Assembly: GCA_027450145.1 (NCBI GenBank)
Contig: DAIDKH010000005.1
Coordinates: 34,076 to 98,075, forward strand
Reading direction: 5' to 3'
DNA length: 64,000 nucleotides
Source of the DNA: Chthonomonadaceae bacterium
GTDB lineage: Bacteria; Armatimonadota; Chthonomonadetes; Chthonomonadales; Chthonomonadaceae
In this document: one piece after another, positions 17,779 to 26,454 of the stretch
How positions within the stretch are numbered: position 1 is the stretch's first letter
Layout of the letters: every line of letters begins with the position of its first letter
Made by a program: the position numbers and the translations under genes
Notes under the pieces: model-generated
Seen by the model: only the letters and a program-made list of their open reading frames with translations
Database searches by the model: none
What the model was told of the DNA's origin: nothing

Positions 17779-18996
17779 ATGCTAACCGGTCTTGTAGCGC
17801 ATTGGGATAAACTGCGCGATGGCATCTATCACTTATTTATATTTCCGGAATATTGGCATGGTATCCGTCTGCCTGCGTTAGTTCCTTACGTGGCGCTCGC
17901 CGGAATCTTTGCGTTTACCCTGGGCATCCTTCCGATGCTCATCTGGATTGAGCGTGTCGTCATTGGTTTGATGCAAGACAGAACGGGACCCAACCGTTTG
18001 GGACCCCGAGGCTTGCTGCAACCACCAGCTGATGTCCTTAAACTCTTCTTCAAAGAGGACATTCAACCGGGCAGTATAGATGTGCGTCTGTACTACCTTG
18101 CACCGTTCATCTCAATGTTGGTAGCGCTCTCTGCCGGTGCCGTAATCCCCTTGCAGGCTGTAACTTTCCGCAACCCACATGGTGGCCTGTTTACCGTTCC
18201 TGTAACACCCGGCAACGTGAATATAGGCTTGCTGTTTATGCTGGCGGCATCGTCACTGGGTGTCTACGGTATCATTCTTGCCGGCTGGTCCTCGAACAAC
18301 AAATATTCGTTGTTGGGTGGATTAAGGGCCTCTGCACAGATAATCAGCTATGAACTGGCAATGGGCCTTTCGCTTCTTTGCGTTGTTCTGTTGGCCGGTT
18401 CTGTTCAACTGGACCACATCGTGAACGCCCAGAATACCTTGCCATTTGGTATTCACGGCTTGCCAGCATTTCTAAAAGGCAGCATATTTTCATGGTACTG
18501 GCTGCAGTCACTATTAGTGCCAGTCGTGATTTATACAATTGCGATGATTGCGGAAACCAACCGCGCACCTTTTGACTTGCCAGAAGCCGAGTCCGAACTC
18601 GTTGCGGGCTTTCACACTGAATACACGTCCATGAAGTTCGCGACGTTCTTTGCGGGCGAGTACGTGAATATGCTGATGATCTGCGGACTCAATGCATCGG
18701 TCTTCTGGGGTGGCTGGTTACCGCCCTTCAACTGCTTCCCATTCACCTTTATTCCCGGATTTGTGTGGTACATCCTTAAGGTGATGATGGGCATATTCTT
18801 TTACACGTGGCTTCGGGCAACGCTTCCAAGGTTACGGTACGATGCACTCATGAACCTTGGCTGGAAGCGGATGCTTCCGCTTGCGCTCGTCTGGCTATTT
18901 CTGCTTGCAGGTTACAGTTTGGCCCGCACTGCAGTTACGCAACACGCCGCGCCCGCTACAGTAATGACCGCTGCCCACGTGGCACCAGGCCGCTGA
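17779..18996 (+). CDS. nuoH: NADH-quinone oxidoreductase subunit H
   Basis: NuoH is a membrane subunit at the junction of the two arms of complex I and forms much of the quinone chamber. The 405-residue protein has about eight to nine membrane segments. Family blocks include ERVVIGLMQDRTGPNRLGP, FKEDIQP, EDxxxLNRAPFDLPEAESELVAG in the local form ETNRAPFDLPEAE, and TEYTSMKFA. The start is ATG at 17779 after GGAGACGAG. The C-terminus extends ~20 residues past the last segment. The next gene is nuoJ, nine bases on; the usual nuoI is absent. Confidence 0.96.
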   Translation: MLTGLVAHWDKLRDGIYHLFIFPEYWHGIRLPALVPYVALAGIFAFTLGILPMLIWIERVVIGLMQDRTGPNRLGPRGLLQPPADVLKLFFKEDIQPGSIDVRLYYLAPFISMLVALSAGAVIPLQAVTFRNPHGGLFTVPVTPGNVNIGLLFMLAASSLGVYGIILAGWSSNNKYSLLGGLRASAQIISYELAMGLSLLCVVLLAGSVQLDHIVNAQNTLPFGIHGLPAFLKGSIFSWYWLQSLLVPVVIYTIAMIAETNRAPFDLPEAESELVAGFHTEYTSMKFATFFAGEYVNMLMICGLNASVFWGGWLPPFNCFPFTFIPGFVWYILKVMMGIFFYTWLRATLPRLRYDALMNLGWKRMLPLALVWLFLLAGYSLARTAVTQHAAPATVMTAAHVAPGR

Positions 18997-19005
18997 GGAG
19001 TATAA

Positions 19006-19521
19006 ATGCCTGCTATCATCCTCTTCTGGATACTCGCCATAGTGTGTGTAGGCGCTGCACTAACCATGGTGACCACCGCGAATCCCGTACGTAGCGCTCT
19101 CGCTCTGGTGGTATGCTTTCTTACCTTGGCAGTTTATTACGTAACTCTATCGGCGCAGTTTATCGGCGCCGTGCAGGTGGTAGTATACGCTGGCGCGGTC
19201 ATGGTTCTGTTTCTTTTCGTCATAATGCTGCTCAATCTAGGGGCGCCTGCTGCTCGAACGAGTGAAGGATCTGGCCAGAGAACGGCCGCCGTAGCACTGG
19301 GGGCGGTGCTCTTATTGGTACTATTCGTAAGCGGTATGTTCTTCGAGGTGCCAGGCAGAGCGGTATCGGCAGCATCCGCACAGGCGCAGGGCACGGTTAA
19401 GGCTGTGGGGCTAACGCTCTACAACCCTCACCTGCCGTGGCTGTTTCCTTTTGAAGCTACATCCTTGCTGCTCTTGGTAGCAGTAGTTGGCGCGATCGTT
19501 ATGACGCGTCGTCAAGTTTGA
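19006..19521 (+). CDS. nuoJ: NADH-quinone oxidoreductase subunit J
   Basis: This is a 171-residue membrane subunit of complex I with five membrane segments. It has the family block FIGAVQVVVYAGAVMVLFLFVIMLLNL around residues 50-77, including the flexible third helix involved in proton coupling. The start is ATG at 19006, preceded by GAGGAG. It is tightly spaced with nuoH and nuoK. Confidence 0.95.
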   Translation: MPAIILFWILAIVCVGAALTMVTTANPVRSALALVVCFLTLAVYYVTLSAQFIGAVQVVVYAGAVMVLFLFVIMLLNLGAPAARTSEGSGQRTAAVALGAVLLLVLFVSGMFFEVPGRAVSAASAQAQGTVKAVGLTLYNPHLPWLFPFEATSLLLLVAVVGAIVMTRRQV

Positions 19522-19544
19522 TCATTTAGGTGAGGTGAGTATTC

Positions 19545-19847
19545 ATGGTACCGGTTTCCTACTATCTTTCGCTCTCTGCGGTTCTATTTACCATAGGAGT
19601 GGTGGGCGTCTTAGTTAAGCGCAATCCTATTCAGGTATTTATGTGCATTGAGCTGATGTTGAACGCGGCTAATCTCACCTTTATCGCACTGGGCCGCTTC
19701 TATGGAACAGCCACAGGCGAAATGTACGTTATCTTCGCCCTTGCAGTCGCCGCCGCAGAGGTTTCTGTAGGATTGGGGATTATTGTCACCATCTTCCGCA
19801 GCAGGCAGTCTATCGACCTCGATGAAGCTGCTCTGTTGAAATCTTAA
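19545..19847 (+). CDS. nuoK: NADH-quinone oxidoreductase subunit K
   Basis: This 100-residue protein has three membrane segments and is part of the proton-translocating arm. The characteristic glutamate-bearing helices are present: MCIELMLNAANL and VIFALAVAAAEVSVGLGIIV. The start is ATG at 19545 after AGGTGAGGTGAG. The length is typical. Confidence 0.96.
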   Translation: MVPVSYYLSLSAVLFTIGVVGVLVKRNPIQVFMCIELMLNAANLTFIALGRFYGTATGEMYVIFALAVAAAEVSVGLGIIVTIFRSRQSIDLDEAALLKS

Positions 19848-19864
19848 ACCAGACAGACGAACTG

Positions 19865-21940
19865 ATGAACCTTCAATTTGCTCAACTAATATTGTGGCTG
19901 CCGCTCCTTGGCTTTCTGTTTTGCAGCACTTCCGGTCTATACATAAAAGACCGGGCGCTGCAGAAGAGGCTCACCACTGTTATTGCTCCAGGCGTTGTGC
20001 TGGCATCTTTTGTCATTGCGCTGCTTGTGACCCTGCAATTCGGAAGCACATCGCGAGAGATCATTGCACTGATACCTGGTGCGTCGATTTATGATCCGTG
20101 GATCAGATTTGGTGGCTTTCGAGTTAACTTTAACGAAGTTATCGATCCGTTGTCTCTGGTAATGTCGCTAGTAGTTACCGGTGTCGGTGGACTTATACAC
20201 GTCTATTCCGTTGGGTACATGAAGGACGATCGGGATTACACCCGATTTTTTACCTACTTTAACCTGTTCATCTTCATGATGCTACTATTGGTATTGGGCG
20301 ACAACTTTCTGCTCATGTTTGTGGGATGGGAAGGTGTTGGCGTCTGCTCGTACCTACTTATTAGTTTTTGGTTCACGGATGAGGCGAATGCTCGCGCGGG
20401 CAACAAGGCCTTCATCGTCAATAGGGTGGGCGACCTGGGATTCTCGCTAGGAATTATGTCGATTTGGTCGTATTTTGGAACAGTTTCGTTTTATACGCCG
20501 CAGCACCGAGGCGTACTCGAACTTGCTAATCACGTCGGCCGCGTCCTGGATGTCACGGGAGCAGTTGTACCTACGACCGCGATAACAATGATCTGTCTAT
20601 TGCTATTTGTGGGCGCAGTGGGCAAGAGTGCGCAAATTCCACTATTCGTATGGCTGCCAGACGCAATGGCAGGACCGACACCGGTTTCCGCACTAATTCA
20701 TGCTGCTACAATGGTCACCGCCGGCGTCGTTATGTTGTCCCGCTGCTCTTTCCTGTTTGTTCACTCAGCGGTGGCACTGCAGGTAGTTGCGTGGGTGGGA
20801 CTTGCGACCGCATTTGTAGCGGCAACCATGGCGATGGTGCAAACCGACATCAAGAAGGTCCTTGCCTACTCCACGATTTCTCAACTCGGTTATATGTTTA
20901 TGGCCTGCGGTGTGGGCGACTTTTCAGACGGTATATTCCACGTGGTGACGCACGCGTTCTTTAAGGCACTCCTATTCCTTGGCGCCGGAGCTGTAATTCA
21001 CTCTATGCTGGGTGAACAGGATATGCGCAACATGGGGGGGCTGAAAAAGAAGCTGCCCGCCACGTGGGCCGTGATGATCATTGCAACCTACTCTATCGCT
21101 GGTTTCCCTCTACTCTCTGGTTTCTGGTCCAAGGACGCTATTCTCGATAGTGCCTCGCGCTCATTTGCCGGGGACGGCATGCTGCTGTACGCGGGCGGTG
21201 TGGTAACCGCATTTCTTACGGCATTTTACATGAACCGGTTGATGTGGAAAACATTCTACACCAAGGAACGATTTGCCGACGGTCATCTGCACGCTCATCA
21301 GCACGGTGATAGCGATGAAAGCGGAAGCCATGGCGATTCTCACGGGAACGGCAGTGTTCATCCGTCGCCATCAACAATGATGTGGCCGCTGTATATTCTG
21401 GCGGTGCTGGCGGCAGGGTTCGGCTGGTACGCGGGGCCCTATGGTCCAAACGGCGGCGACCTCCTCAGCAAGTTCCTTGCACCCAGTATTGCACCGTTAT
21501 CGCTCGGTGGACTTCAGCCACAGCCTGGACTGTTGTCACCTATGGCGGGGTACCTGCTCTCTAGCATCGTTGCGATTGCGGGCCTTGTACTGGCCGCAGT
21601 TTTGTACGGCCGACGCATGGAGAGTGGCGCGATTCTTGAGCCGGCAGCAGCCGAAGCAAGCCCCCTGGTCTGGTTCCTGAAGAACAACTGGGGATTTGAC
21701 GCGCTATATTCTGCGGTGTTCATAAGGGGTGGAGGTTTGCTCGCTGAGCGTGGGCTTATGCGGGGCGTGGAAACTGATACCATAAATGCCGCAGGAGATG
21801 GGCTCGCTAAATCGGTAGGTGGTATTAGTCGCCTGCTTAGAAGAATTCAGACAGGATACGTTAGAAATTATGCGCTAGTTATGCTGATCGGCGCTGTCAC
21901 CCTTATGGTTGGCATGCTGGTTGGTGTAATGCAGCACTGA
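19865..21940 (+). CDS. nuoL: NADH-quinone oxidoreductase subunit L
   Basis: NuoL is the distal antiporter-like proton-pumping subunit of complex I, with 691 residues and about 16 membrane segments. Diagnostic blocks are GWEGVGVCSYLLISFWF, NRVGDLGFSLGI, GKSAQIPLFVWLPDAMAGPTPVSALIHAATMV and KKVLAYSTISQLGYM. A His/Gly/Ser-rich hydrophilic loop (about residues 475-500, starting DGHLHAHQHGD) interrupts the C-terminal third. The last helix follows a long amphipathic stretch as expected for the lateral helix. The ATG at 19865 has only a weak ribosome site, so coupling to nuoK is likely. Confidence 0.95.
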   Translation: MNLQFAQLILWLPLLGFLFCSTSGLYIKDRALQKRLTTVIAPGVVLASFVIALLVTLQFGSTSREIIALIPGASIYDPWIRFGGFRVNFNEVIDPLSLVMSLVVTGVGGLIHVYSVGYMKDDRDYTRFFTYFNLFIFMMLLLVLGDNFLLMFVGWEGVGVCSYLLISFWFTDEANARAGNKAFIVNRVGDLGFSLGIMSIWSYFGTVSFYTPQHRGVLELANHVGRVLDVTGAVVPTTAITMICLLLFVGAVGKSAQIPLFVWLPDAMAGPTPVSALIHAATMVTAGVVMLSRCSFLFVHSAVALQVVAWVGLATAFVAATMAMVQTDIKKVLAYSTISQLGYMFMACGVGDFSDGIFHVVTHAFFKALLFLGAGAVIHSMLGEQDMRNMGGLKKKLPATWAVMIIATYSIAGFPLLSGFWSKDAILDSASRSFAGDGMLLYAGGVVTAFLTAFYMNRLMWKTFYTKERFADGHLHAHQHGDSDESGSHGDSHGNGSVHPSPSTMMWPLYILAVLAAGFGWYAGPYGPNGGDLLSKFLAPSIAPLSLGGLQPQPGLLSPMAGYLLSSIVAIAGLVLAAVLYGRRMESGAILEPAAAEASPLVWFLKNNWGFDALYSAVFIRGGGLLAERGLMRGVETDTINAAGDGLAKSVGGISRLLRRIQTGYVRNYALVMLIGAVTLMVGMLVGVMQH

Positions 21941-21948
21941 GGCCTTTC

Positions 21949-24093
21949 ATGCAGATGCAAATTACCGGCATACTTAGTTTGTTGCTCTTTACGCCTATTG
22001 TAGGAGCAATTATACTAATGCTTCTGCCCAAACCTGGACAAAATGTAGAAAACGACAGCGTCGATTTTGGCGCCATGGCTGTTAACAGCGTCGGCATTGG
22101 GTTTGCTGCGTTAACTCTCGTTCTCGCCTGCCTTCTTTTCGTAGGTTACCATGGCAGCATCTTTGGTAACATGATGAGCGGCGTGGGTGGTGGAATACAG
22201 TTTGCTGAGAAGTACAATTGGATCCCTATGGGGGCCCATCACTGGCTCCACTGGCATTTAGGTGCAGATGGTTTTAGCGTTCTGTTAGTGTTGCTTACTA
22301 CTTTTGTTATTCTCCTAAGCATAATCTATACTACACGCACGAGCACCAATTCCCGGGAGATTATTGCGCTTCTGTTGTTGTTGGAAGCAGCCATTACGGG
22401 TGTTTACCTTGCCTTAAATCTGGTACTGTTTTATGTCTTCTTCGAGGCAACTCTCATACCTACGTACCTGCTCATTGGTATGTTCGGCGGGCCCCGCAGA
22501 GCCTACGCTGCAATTAAGTTCTTCATCTACACATTTGTTGGCAGCATCCTTATGCTTTTGGCGATCGCCTCGGTCTACCACTATGCTGGATCCCTTAGCA
22601 TAATTGACCTGTCAAACCCGATGTCAGCGCCTTACCATGCGCTGCATGCGTTGCCGTCTTCTACCCTGATGTTGATGGCGGGTGCGTTCCTGTTAGCTTT
22701 CACGATTAAAACCGCAGTATTCCCGTTTCACGCATGGTTGCCTGATGCATATACCCAGGCGCCAGTTGTAGGGAGCGCGGCCCTGGTATTGCTAAAGATG
22801 GGTATCTTTGGCTATGTGCGCATCGCCATCCCCATTTTTCCACAGCAATGCATCACGTTCGCTCCACTGATGATTGTATTGGCAGTTGCTTCCATCCTCT
22901 ACGGATCTCTTCTCGCAGCAGCCCAAAAGGACGCCCGATTTGTAATCGCATATTCCAGCGTCGCGCACTTGGGATTTGTTGTACTAGGAATCTTCACGTT
23001 CACCAGGGTGGGTATGATGGGCGCGATGATTCAGAACTTTAACCACGGTATTTTTACGCCGATGCTGTTCCTTGGGTTAGGTATGCTTGCTGAGCGTACG
23101 GGGACAATGGATTTAAAGGAGCTTGGCGGCTTAAAGCGCGTGTTACCGGTATTCGCTACCATGATGCTCCTTGCAACTTTGGCTAGCGTAGCTGCGCCAC
23201 TCTTCAGCGGCTTCGTTGGAGAATTTCCCATTTTGCTCGGCAGCTGGACTAGCGGTATTACGCACTCTGTTGGTGGTTACTGGCCCACAGCCCTTGCGGC
23301 ATGCGGCACGATCCTTTCAGCAGTCTACATGCTTTGGTGGTTCCAGCGTATCATGCTTGGCCCTGTGGGGTCACCGAAGTTTCGGGAAATCTCAGATCTC
23401 AACACGCGGGAATGGCTGGTGCTTACGCCGATGGCGGTCATGATCTTTTGGGTGGGTATTGGCAGCCCATTCTGGACGAGCCGCATGCAGAGCGCTGTCA
23501 GCAACGTATTGCCAGTGAGTACCGAGAACGTTGAGCAGTCCTTACCTGTTTCGGTTATGTTGACAGACATGCGCGAGCGCACCGCTGGTGGAGTATTGAG
23601 TCATCCAATTAACGGGTTTCTCGTGACCGCACCGGATTACCACTCCAGCACAGTCGTAAATCAATTCATGCCGCACCAACCTCTTCATATGCCGGTACCC
23701 GTACTACAGCGCCCTGCCACTAGGAGGCAGATGAGGGCTCCTAATGCTTACTCCGGTGTGTTGAGAGGCCCTGGAACAGGCACCTTGCGTGGTCCAACCG
23801 GAGCTGCGGCTAATCCACTGCCGAATCCTGGGCAACAGGCACGACAGGCGCGAAAACCAATTGGTGCAGGAATGCAGGTTGGACCGGCTCCTTGGCTCAT
23901 GGGTGGTAAAGCTACCGGGGCTAATTCTATGCCAACAGGAGAGGCTGCAAAGCCTACGCTAGGTTTCGGCCAAGCTAACAGCGGAACCAGAAAAATAAAT
24001 TCGGTTCGCGATCACAGCGTTCCTGCTCCCGCGGTTCCCGCAAATCCAAATGCGCCGACAACAGACAACAAATCGGGAGGCTTATCCAGGTGA
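21949..24093 (+). CDS. nuoM: NADH-quinone oxidoreductase subunit M with long hydrophilic C-terminal tail
   Basis: NuoM is the second antiporter-like proton-pumping subunit. Residues ~1-525 form the usual membrane domain, with FFEATLIPTYLLIGMFGG, KTAVFPFHAWLPDAYTQAP, AYSSVAHLGFVVLGIF and NHGIFTPMLFLGLGMLAERTG. The family is normally about 500 residues. Here ~180 extra residues follow, rich in Pro, Gly, Asn, Ala and Arg (for example APNAYSGVLRGPGTGTLRG), with no hydrophobic helix, so the tail is probably disordered. The reading frame runs cleanly into the GTG start of nuoN (4-base GTGA overlap), so the tail is not a frameshift. Its role is unknown. Confidence 0.94.
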   Translation: MQMQITGILSLLLFTPIVGAIILMLLPKPGQNVENDSVDFGAMAVNSVGIGFAALTLVLACLLFVGYHGSIFGNMMSGVGGGIQFAEKYNWIPMGAHHWLHWHLGADGFSVLLVLLTTFVILLSIIYTTRTSTNSREIIALLLLLEAAITGVYLALNLVLFYVFFEATLIPTYLLIGMFGGPRRAYAAIKFFIYTFVGSILMLLAIASVYHYAGSLSIIDLSNPMSAPYHALHALPSSTLMLMAGAFLLAFTIKTAVFPFHAWLPDAYTQAPVVGSAALVLLKMGIFGYVRIAIPIFPQQCITFAPLMIVLAVASILYGSLLAAAQKDARFVIAYSSVAHLGFVVLGIFTFTRVGMMGAMIQNFNHGIFTPMLFLGLGMLAERTGTMDLKELGGLKRVLPVFATMMLLATLASVAAPLFSGFVGEFPILLGSWTSGITHSVGGYWPTALAACGTILSAVYMLWWFQRIMLGPVGSPKFREISDLNTREWLVLTPMAVMIFWVGIGSPFWTSRMQSAVSNVLPVSTENVEQSLPVSVMLTDMRERTAGGVLSHPINGFLVTAPDYHSSTVVNQFMPHQPLHMPVPVLQRPATRRQMRAPNAYSGVLRGPGTGTLRGPTGAAANPLPNPGQQARQARKPIGAGMQVGPAPWLMGGKATGANSMPTGEAAKPTLGFGQANSGTRKINSVRDHSVPAPAVPANPNAPTTDNKSGGLSR

Positions 24094-25583
24094 CCAATCT
24101 TCAGAGCCTGAATGCAATTCTGCCTGTGGTTATCATTGCTATTACAGGTATGGTGGTACTACTTGGCGAGTCGTGTCTCGCGTTTTGGCGACGATCTACC
24201 TCAGCCAGCGGCATTGTGAGCTTTGTTGGCATTCTTATTGCAGGCATGGTGGCGCTCTTTCGTTTGGACCAGCCGATGCTTCATTTTAAAGCGTTCAATG
24301 GAGCGCTTGCCGTAGGTCCTTTCACACAGGCGTGTACGCTGATCCTTCTTCTAGTTTCAGGCTTATCCGTTCTGGTAGCACTTACCTACCTGGATAATCG
24401 CGGATTGAATCAGGGCGAGTACTATGCGCTGTTGTTGTTTGCCACTTGCGGCGCCATACTCATGTGTGCTGCGAATGACCTGATAGTGCTGTTTGTTTCA
24501 GTCGAGTTGTTGTCGGTGGCATTGTACATTCTTACTGGATTCGCGAAAACTGACAAGAAGGGACAGGAAGCTGCGCTTAAGTACTTCCTGCTCGGGTCAT
24601 TTGCTGCGGGCTTCCTGCTTTACGGTATCGCATTGGTATTTGGTGGCACGTCGATTAGCGGTCTAATTGGCACTACCAATCTTACTCTTATGACGGCACG
24701 CATCCCCGATACCCCTTCGTTTATGTTTATGGCTGGGTTAGCGTTAGTGTTAGTTGGTATTGGGTTTAAGGCCGCTCTGGCACCCTTCCACATGTGGGCT
24801 CCTGATGTGTATCAGGGGGCGCCAACTTCCGTCACTGGATTTATGGCAACTGCGGTGAAAATCGGTGCTTTTGCTGCCTTGCTGCGCCTCATTTCGCATC
24901 TTACGGGAATTGCGCACTTTTGGCTGCCTGCACTGGAAGTAATTGCTGTTTTGACAATGGTGGTTGGCAATCTAATGGCTGTCACACAGACGAACGTTAA
25001 GCGTATGCTAGCGTATTCCTCTGTAGCGCACGCGGGTTACCTGCTGATAGCTGTCTGCGCCTGTGCTAGTACCAGCGCAAGGCCCGAGGCACTGCAAGCT
25101 GGGCTGTTTTACCTACTTGCCTATGGATTGATGACGATGGGCGCTTTCTCGGTTCTCGTATACTTAAGTAGTAGAAACCACGATTGTGAAACTGTGCAAG
25201 ACATTGCAGGTCTGGTGAAGAAGGAACCGCTGGCCGCGTACCTGATGGCAGTGTTCATGCTATCGCTGGGAGGTATTCCGCCAACTATGGGGTTTGTTGG
25301 AAAGTGGCTACTGTTTTCCGCGGCTATGCAAGCCCATCTGGTTGCCCTGGCGGTCACTCTGGCGGTCGTGAGTATGGTAGCAGTATTTTATTATCTGCGA
25401 ATTATATGGACTATGTGCTTTCAGGATGCGGGATCCGATACACTGGTGTCGACCTCTGTGGCGCCTACAGGTGCACAGGTTACCATCGTAGTTGCAGCCG
25501 CCATGTCGCTGATACTAGGAGTGCTACCTGCTATTGTGCACCCTATGCTTTCTGCTGCGCAAACACTCGTACAACATTTGTGA
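24090..25583 (+). CDS. nuoN: NADH-quinone oxidoreductase subunit N
   Basis: This is the third antiporter-like subunit, 497 residues with about 14 membrane segments. Blocks include FVSVELLSVALYILTGF, EAALKYFLLGSFAAGFLLYGIAL, GFKAALAPFHMWAPDVYQGAPTSVTGFMAT and KRMLAYSSVAHAGYLLIA. The start is GTG at 24090, overlapping the nuoM stop by four bases with GGGAGG upstream. It is the last recognised complex I gene of the run. Confidence 0.95.
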   Translation: MTNLQSLNAILPVVIIAITGMVVLLGESCLAFWRRSTSASGIVSFVGILIAGMVALFRLDQPMLHFKAFNGALAVGPFTQACTLILLLVSGLSVLVALTYLDNRGLNQGEYYALLLFATCGAILMCAANDLIVLFVSVELLSVALYILTGFAKTDKKGQEAALKYFLLGSFAAGFLLYGIALVFGGTSISGLIGTTNLTLMTARIPDTPSFMFMAGLALVLVGIGFKAALAPFHMWAPDVYQGAPTSVTGFMATAVKIGAFAALLRLISHLTGIAHFWLPALEVIAVLTMVVGNLMAVTQTNVKRMLAYSSVAHAGYLLIAVCACASTSARPEALQAGLFYLLAYGLMTMGAFSVLVYLSSRNHDCETVQDIAGLVKKEPLAAYLMAVFMLSLGGIPPTMGFVGKWLLFSAAMQAHLVALAVTLAVVSMVAVFYYLRIIWTMCFQDAGSDTLVSTSVAPTGAQVTIVVAAAMSLILGVLPAIVHPMLSAAQTLVQHL

Positions 25584-25592
25584 GGCCCTTGT

Positions 25593-25979
25593 ATGCAACG
25601 CATTCACTGCACGGATATTATCTGCAGGGTGATTGGCTTGGTGGTATTCTGCGTGGGTGTCGGGTTGCTTGTAACGGTCTTTACAATTGCTTACAGGCTG
25701 TTTAATTCGTCACCTGCCCAAGTGCTGGGGATCACATTTACTGGCAATCCTCACAAAGATCCTGGCGCCGCCACTATAGGCTCTCAATTTGGGTGGCTGC
25801 TATTTCGAATAGGGTTTTTGTTGTTAATGTCGCTTGCAGGATCATTGGTTGCTCAAAAAGGTGTTAATCTCTATCTAAGTGTTTCGCAGAGTTTTCCACT
25901 TTTGGGTGGTACCGGTGGTCGGAAGGGCACGAAGTCTCCACCCCAGGATAATGAACTGGACGACCACGCATCGGCGTAA
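25593..25979 (+). CDS. Small two-helix membrane protein after nuoN
   Basis: This 128-residue protein has two hydrophobic helices (about 10-33 and 68-88) joined by a ~35-residue loop containing SSPAQVLGITFTGNPHKDPG. A charged C-terminal tail reads GGRKGTKSPPQDNELDDHASA. I do not recognise the family. It begins nine bases after nuoN with GAGG at the junction, so it is probably the last gene of the complex I operon. It could be an accessory or assembly factor, but nothing in the sequence proves this. Confidence 0.6.
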   Translation: MQRIHCTDIICRVIGLVVFCVGVGLLVTVFTIAYRLFNSSPAQVLGITFTGNPHKDPGAATIGSQFGWLLFRIGFLLLMSLAGSLVAQKGVNLYLSVSQSFPLLGGTGGRKGTKSPPQDNELDDHASA

Positions 25980-26454
25980 GGTCCAACAAGGTGTTCAGCC
26001 GCAAGTGGAGCCGCTGTAATATAACCCTATGGGACCCGAGTGCCTGCGCTGTGACGATATTTCACCACGCGTCCAGACGGTATCGCCTCATGTACTGCCC
26101 GATGCCGGTAGTCTCTACTTCCTCCGCAATTACATGCTCACCGCGGCTAATATCAGTACATGCAGCGGTTATTAGGTCCTTATAACAGCCAAGGCTCGAA
26201 GCGTCTGTAGTGGTCGCCCCATCTAAAGACTTCTCCTTGACGGCAGTTGGCTGCTGCCGCAAACTAGACAGTCTGGTAATCAGCAAGCGAAATTAATAGG
26301 GATGGCCCTGCGCGCAGGTACCAGATAGGTGTGGGAATTGACCAACAGGGTGTATGCCAAGTATGCACGGCGACAAAAGTGTGGTTGGTTTGCTGCCCGC
26401 GTGATGAATGTGAATGGTTGCGGGCAGCAGGATGTTAAGATGTGCGCAAAAGCG
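25980..26454. other. 475-bp stretch without a supported gene
   Basis: There is only a 74-codon minus-strand frame (26062-26286) that begins at TTG without a ribosome site and matches nothing I know. The right end carries a strong inverted repeat (26391-26429). This may be decayed coding DNA. Confidence 0.4.
26391..26429 (-). terminator. Inverted repeat downstream of the beta-propeller lipoprotein gene
   Basis: TGCTGCCCGC (26391-26400) and GCGGGCAGCA (26420-26429) form a perfect ten-pair GC-rich stem with a 19-base loop. It starts 26 bp past the stop of the minus-strand lipoprotein gene. There is no clear T-run, so the terminator role is inferred from position. Confidence 0.5.

Noticed and set aside
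26062..26286. 74-codon minus-strand frame after the complex I run
   Set aside because: TTG start without a ribosome site and no recognisable protein.
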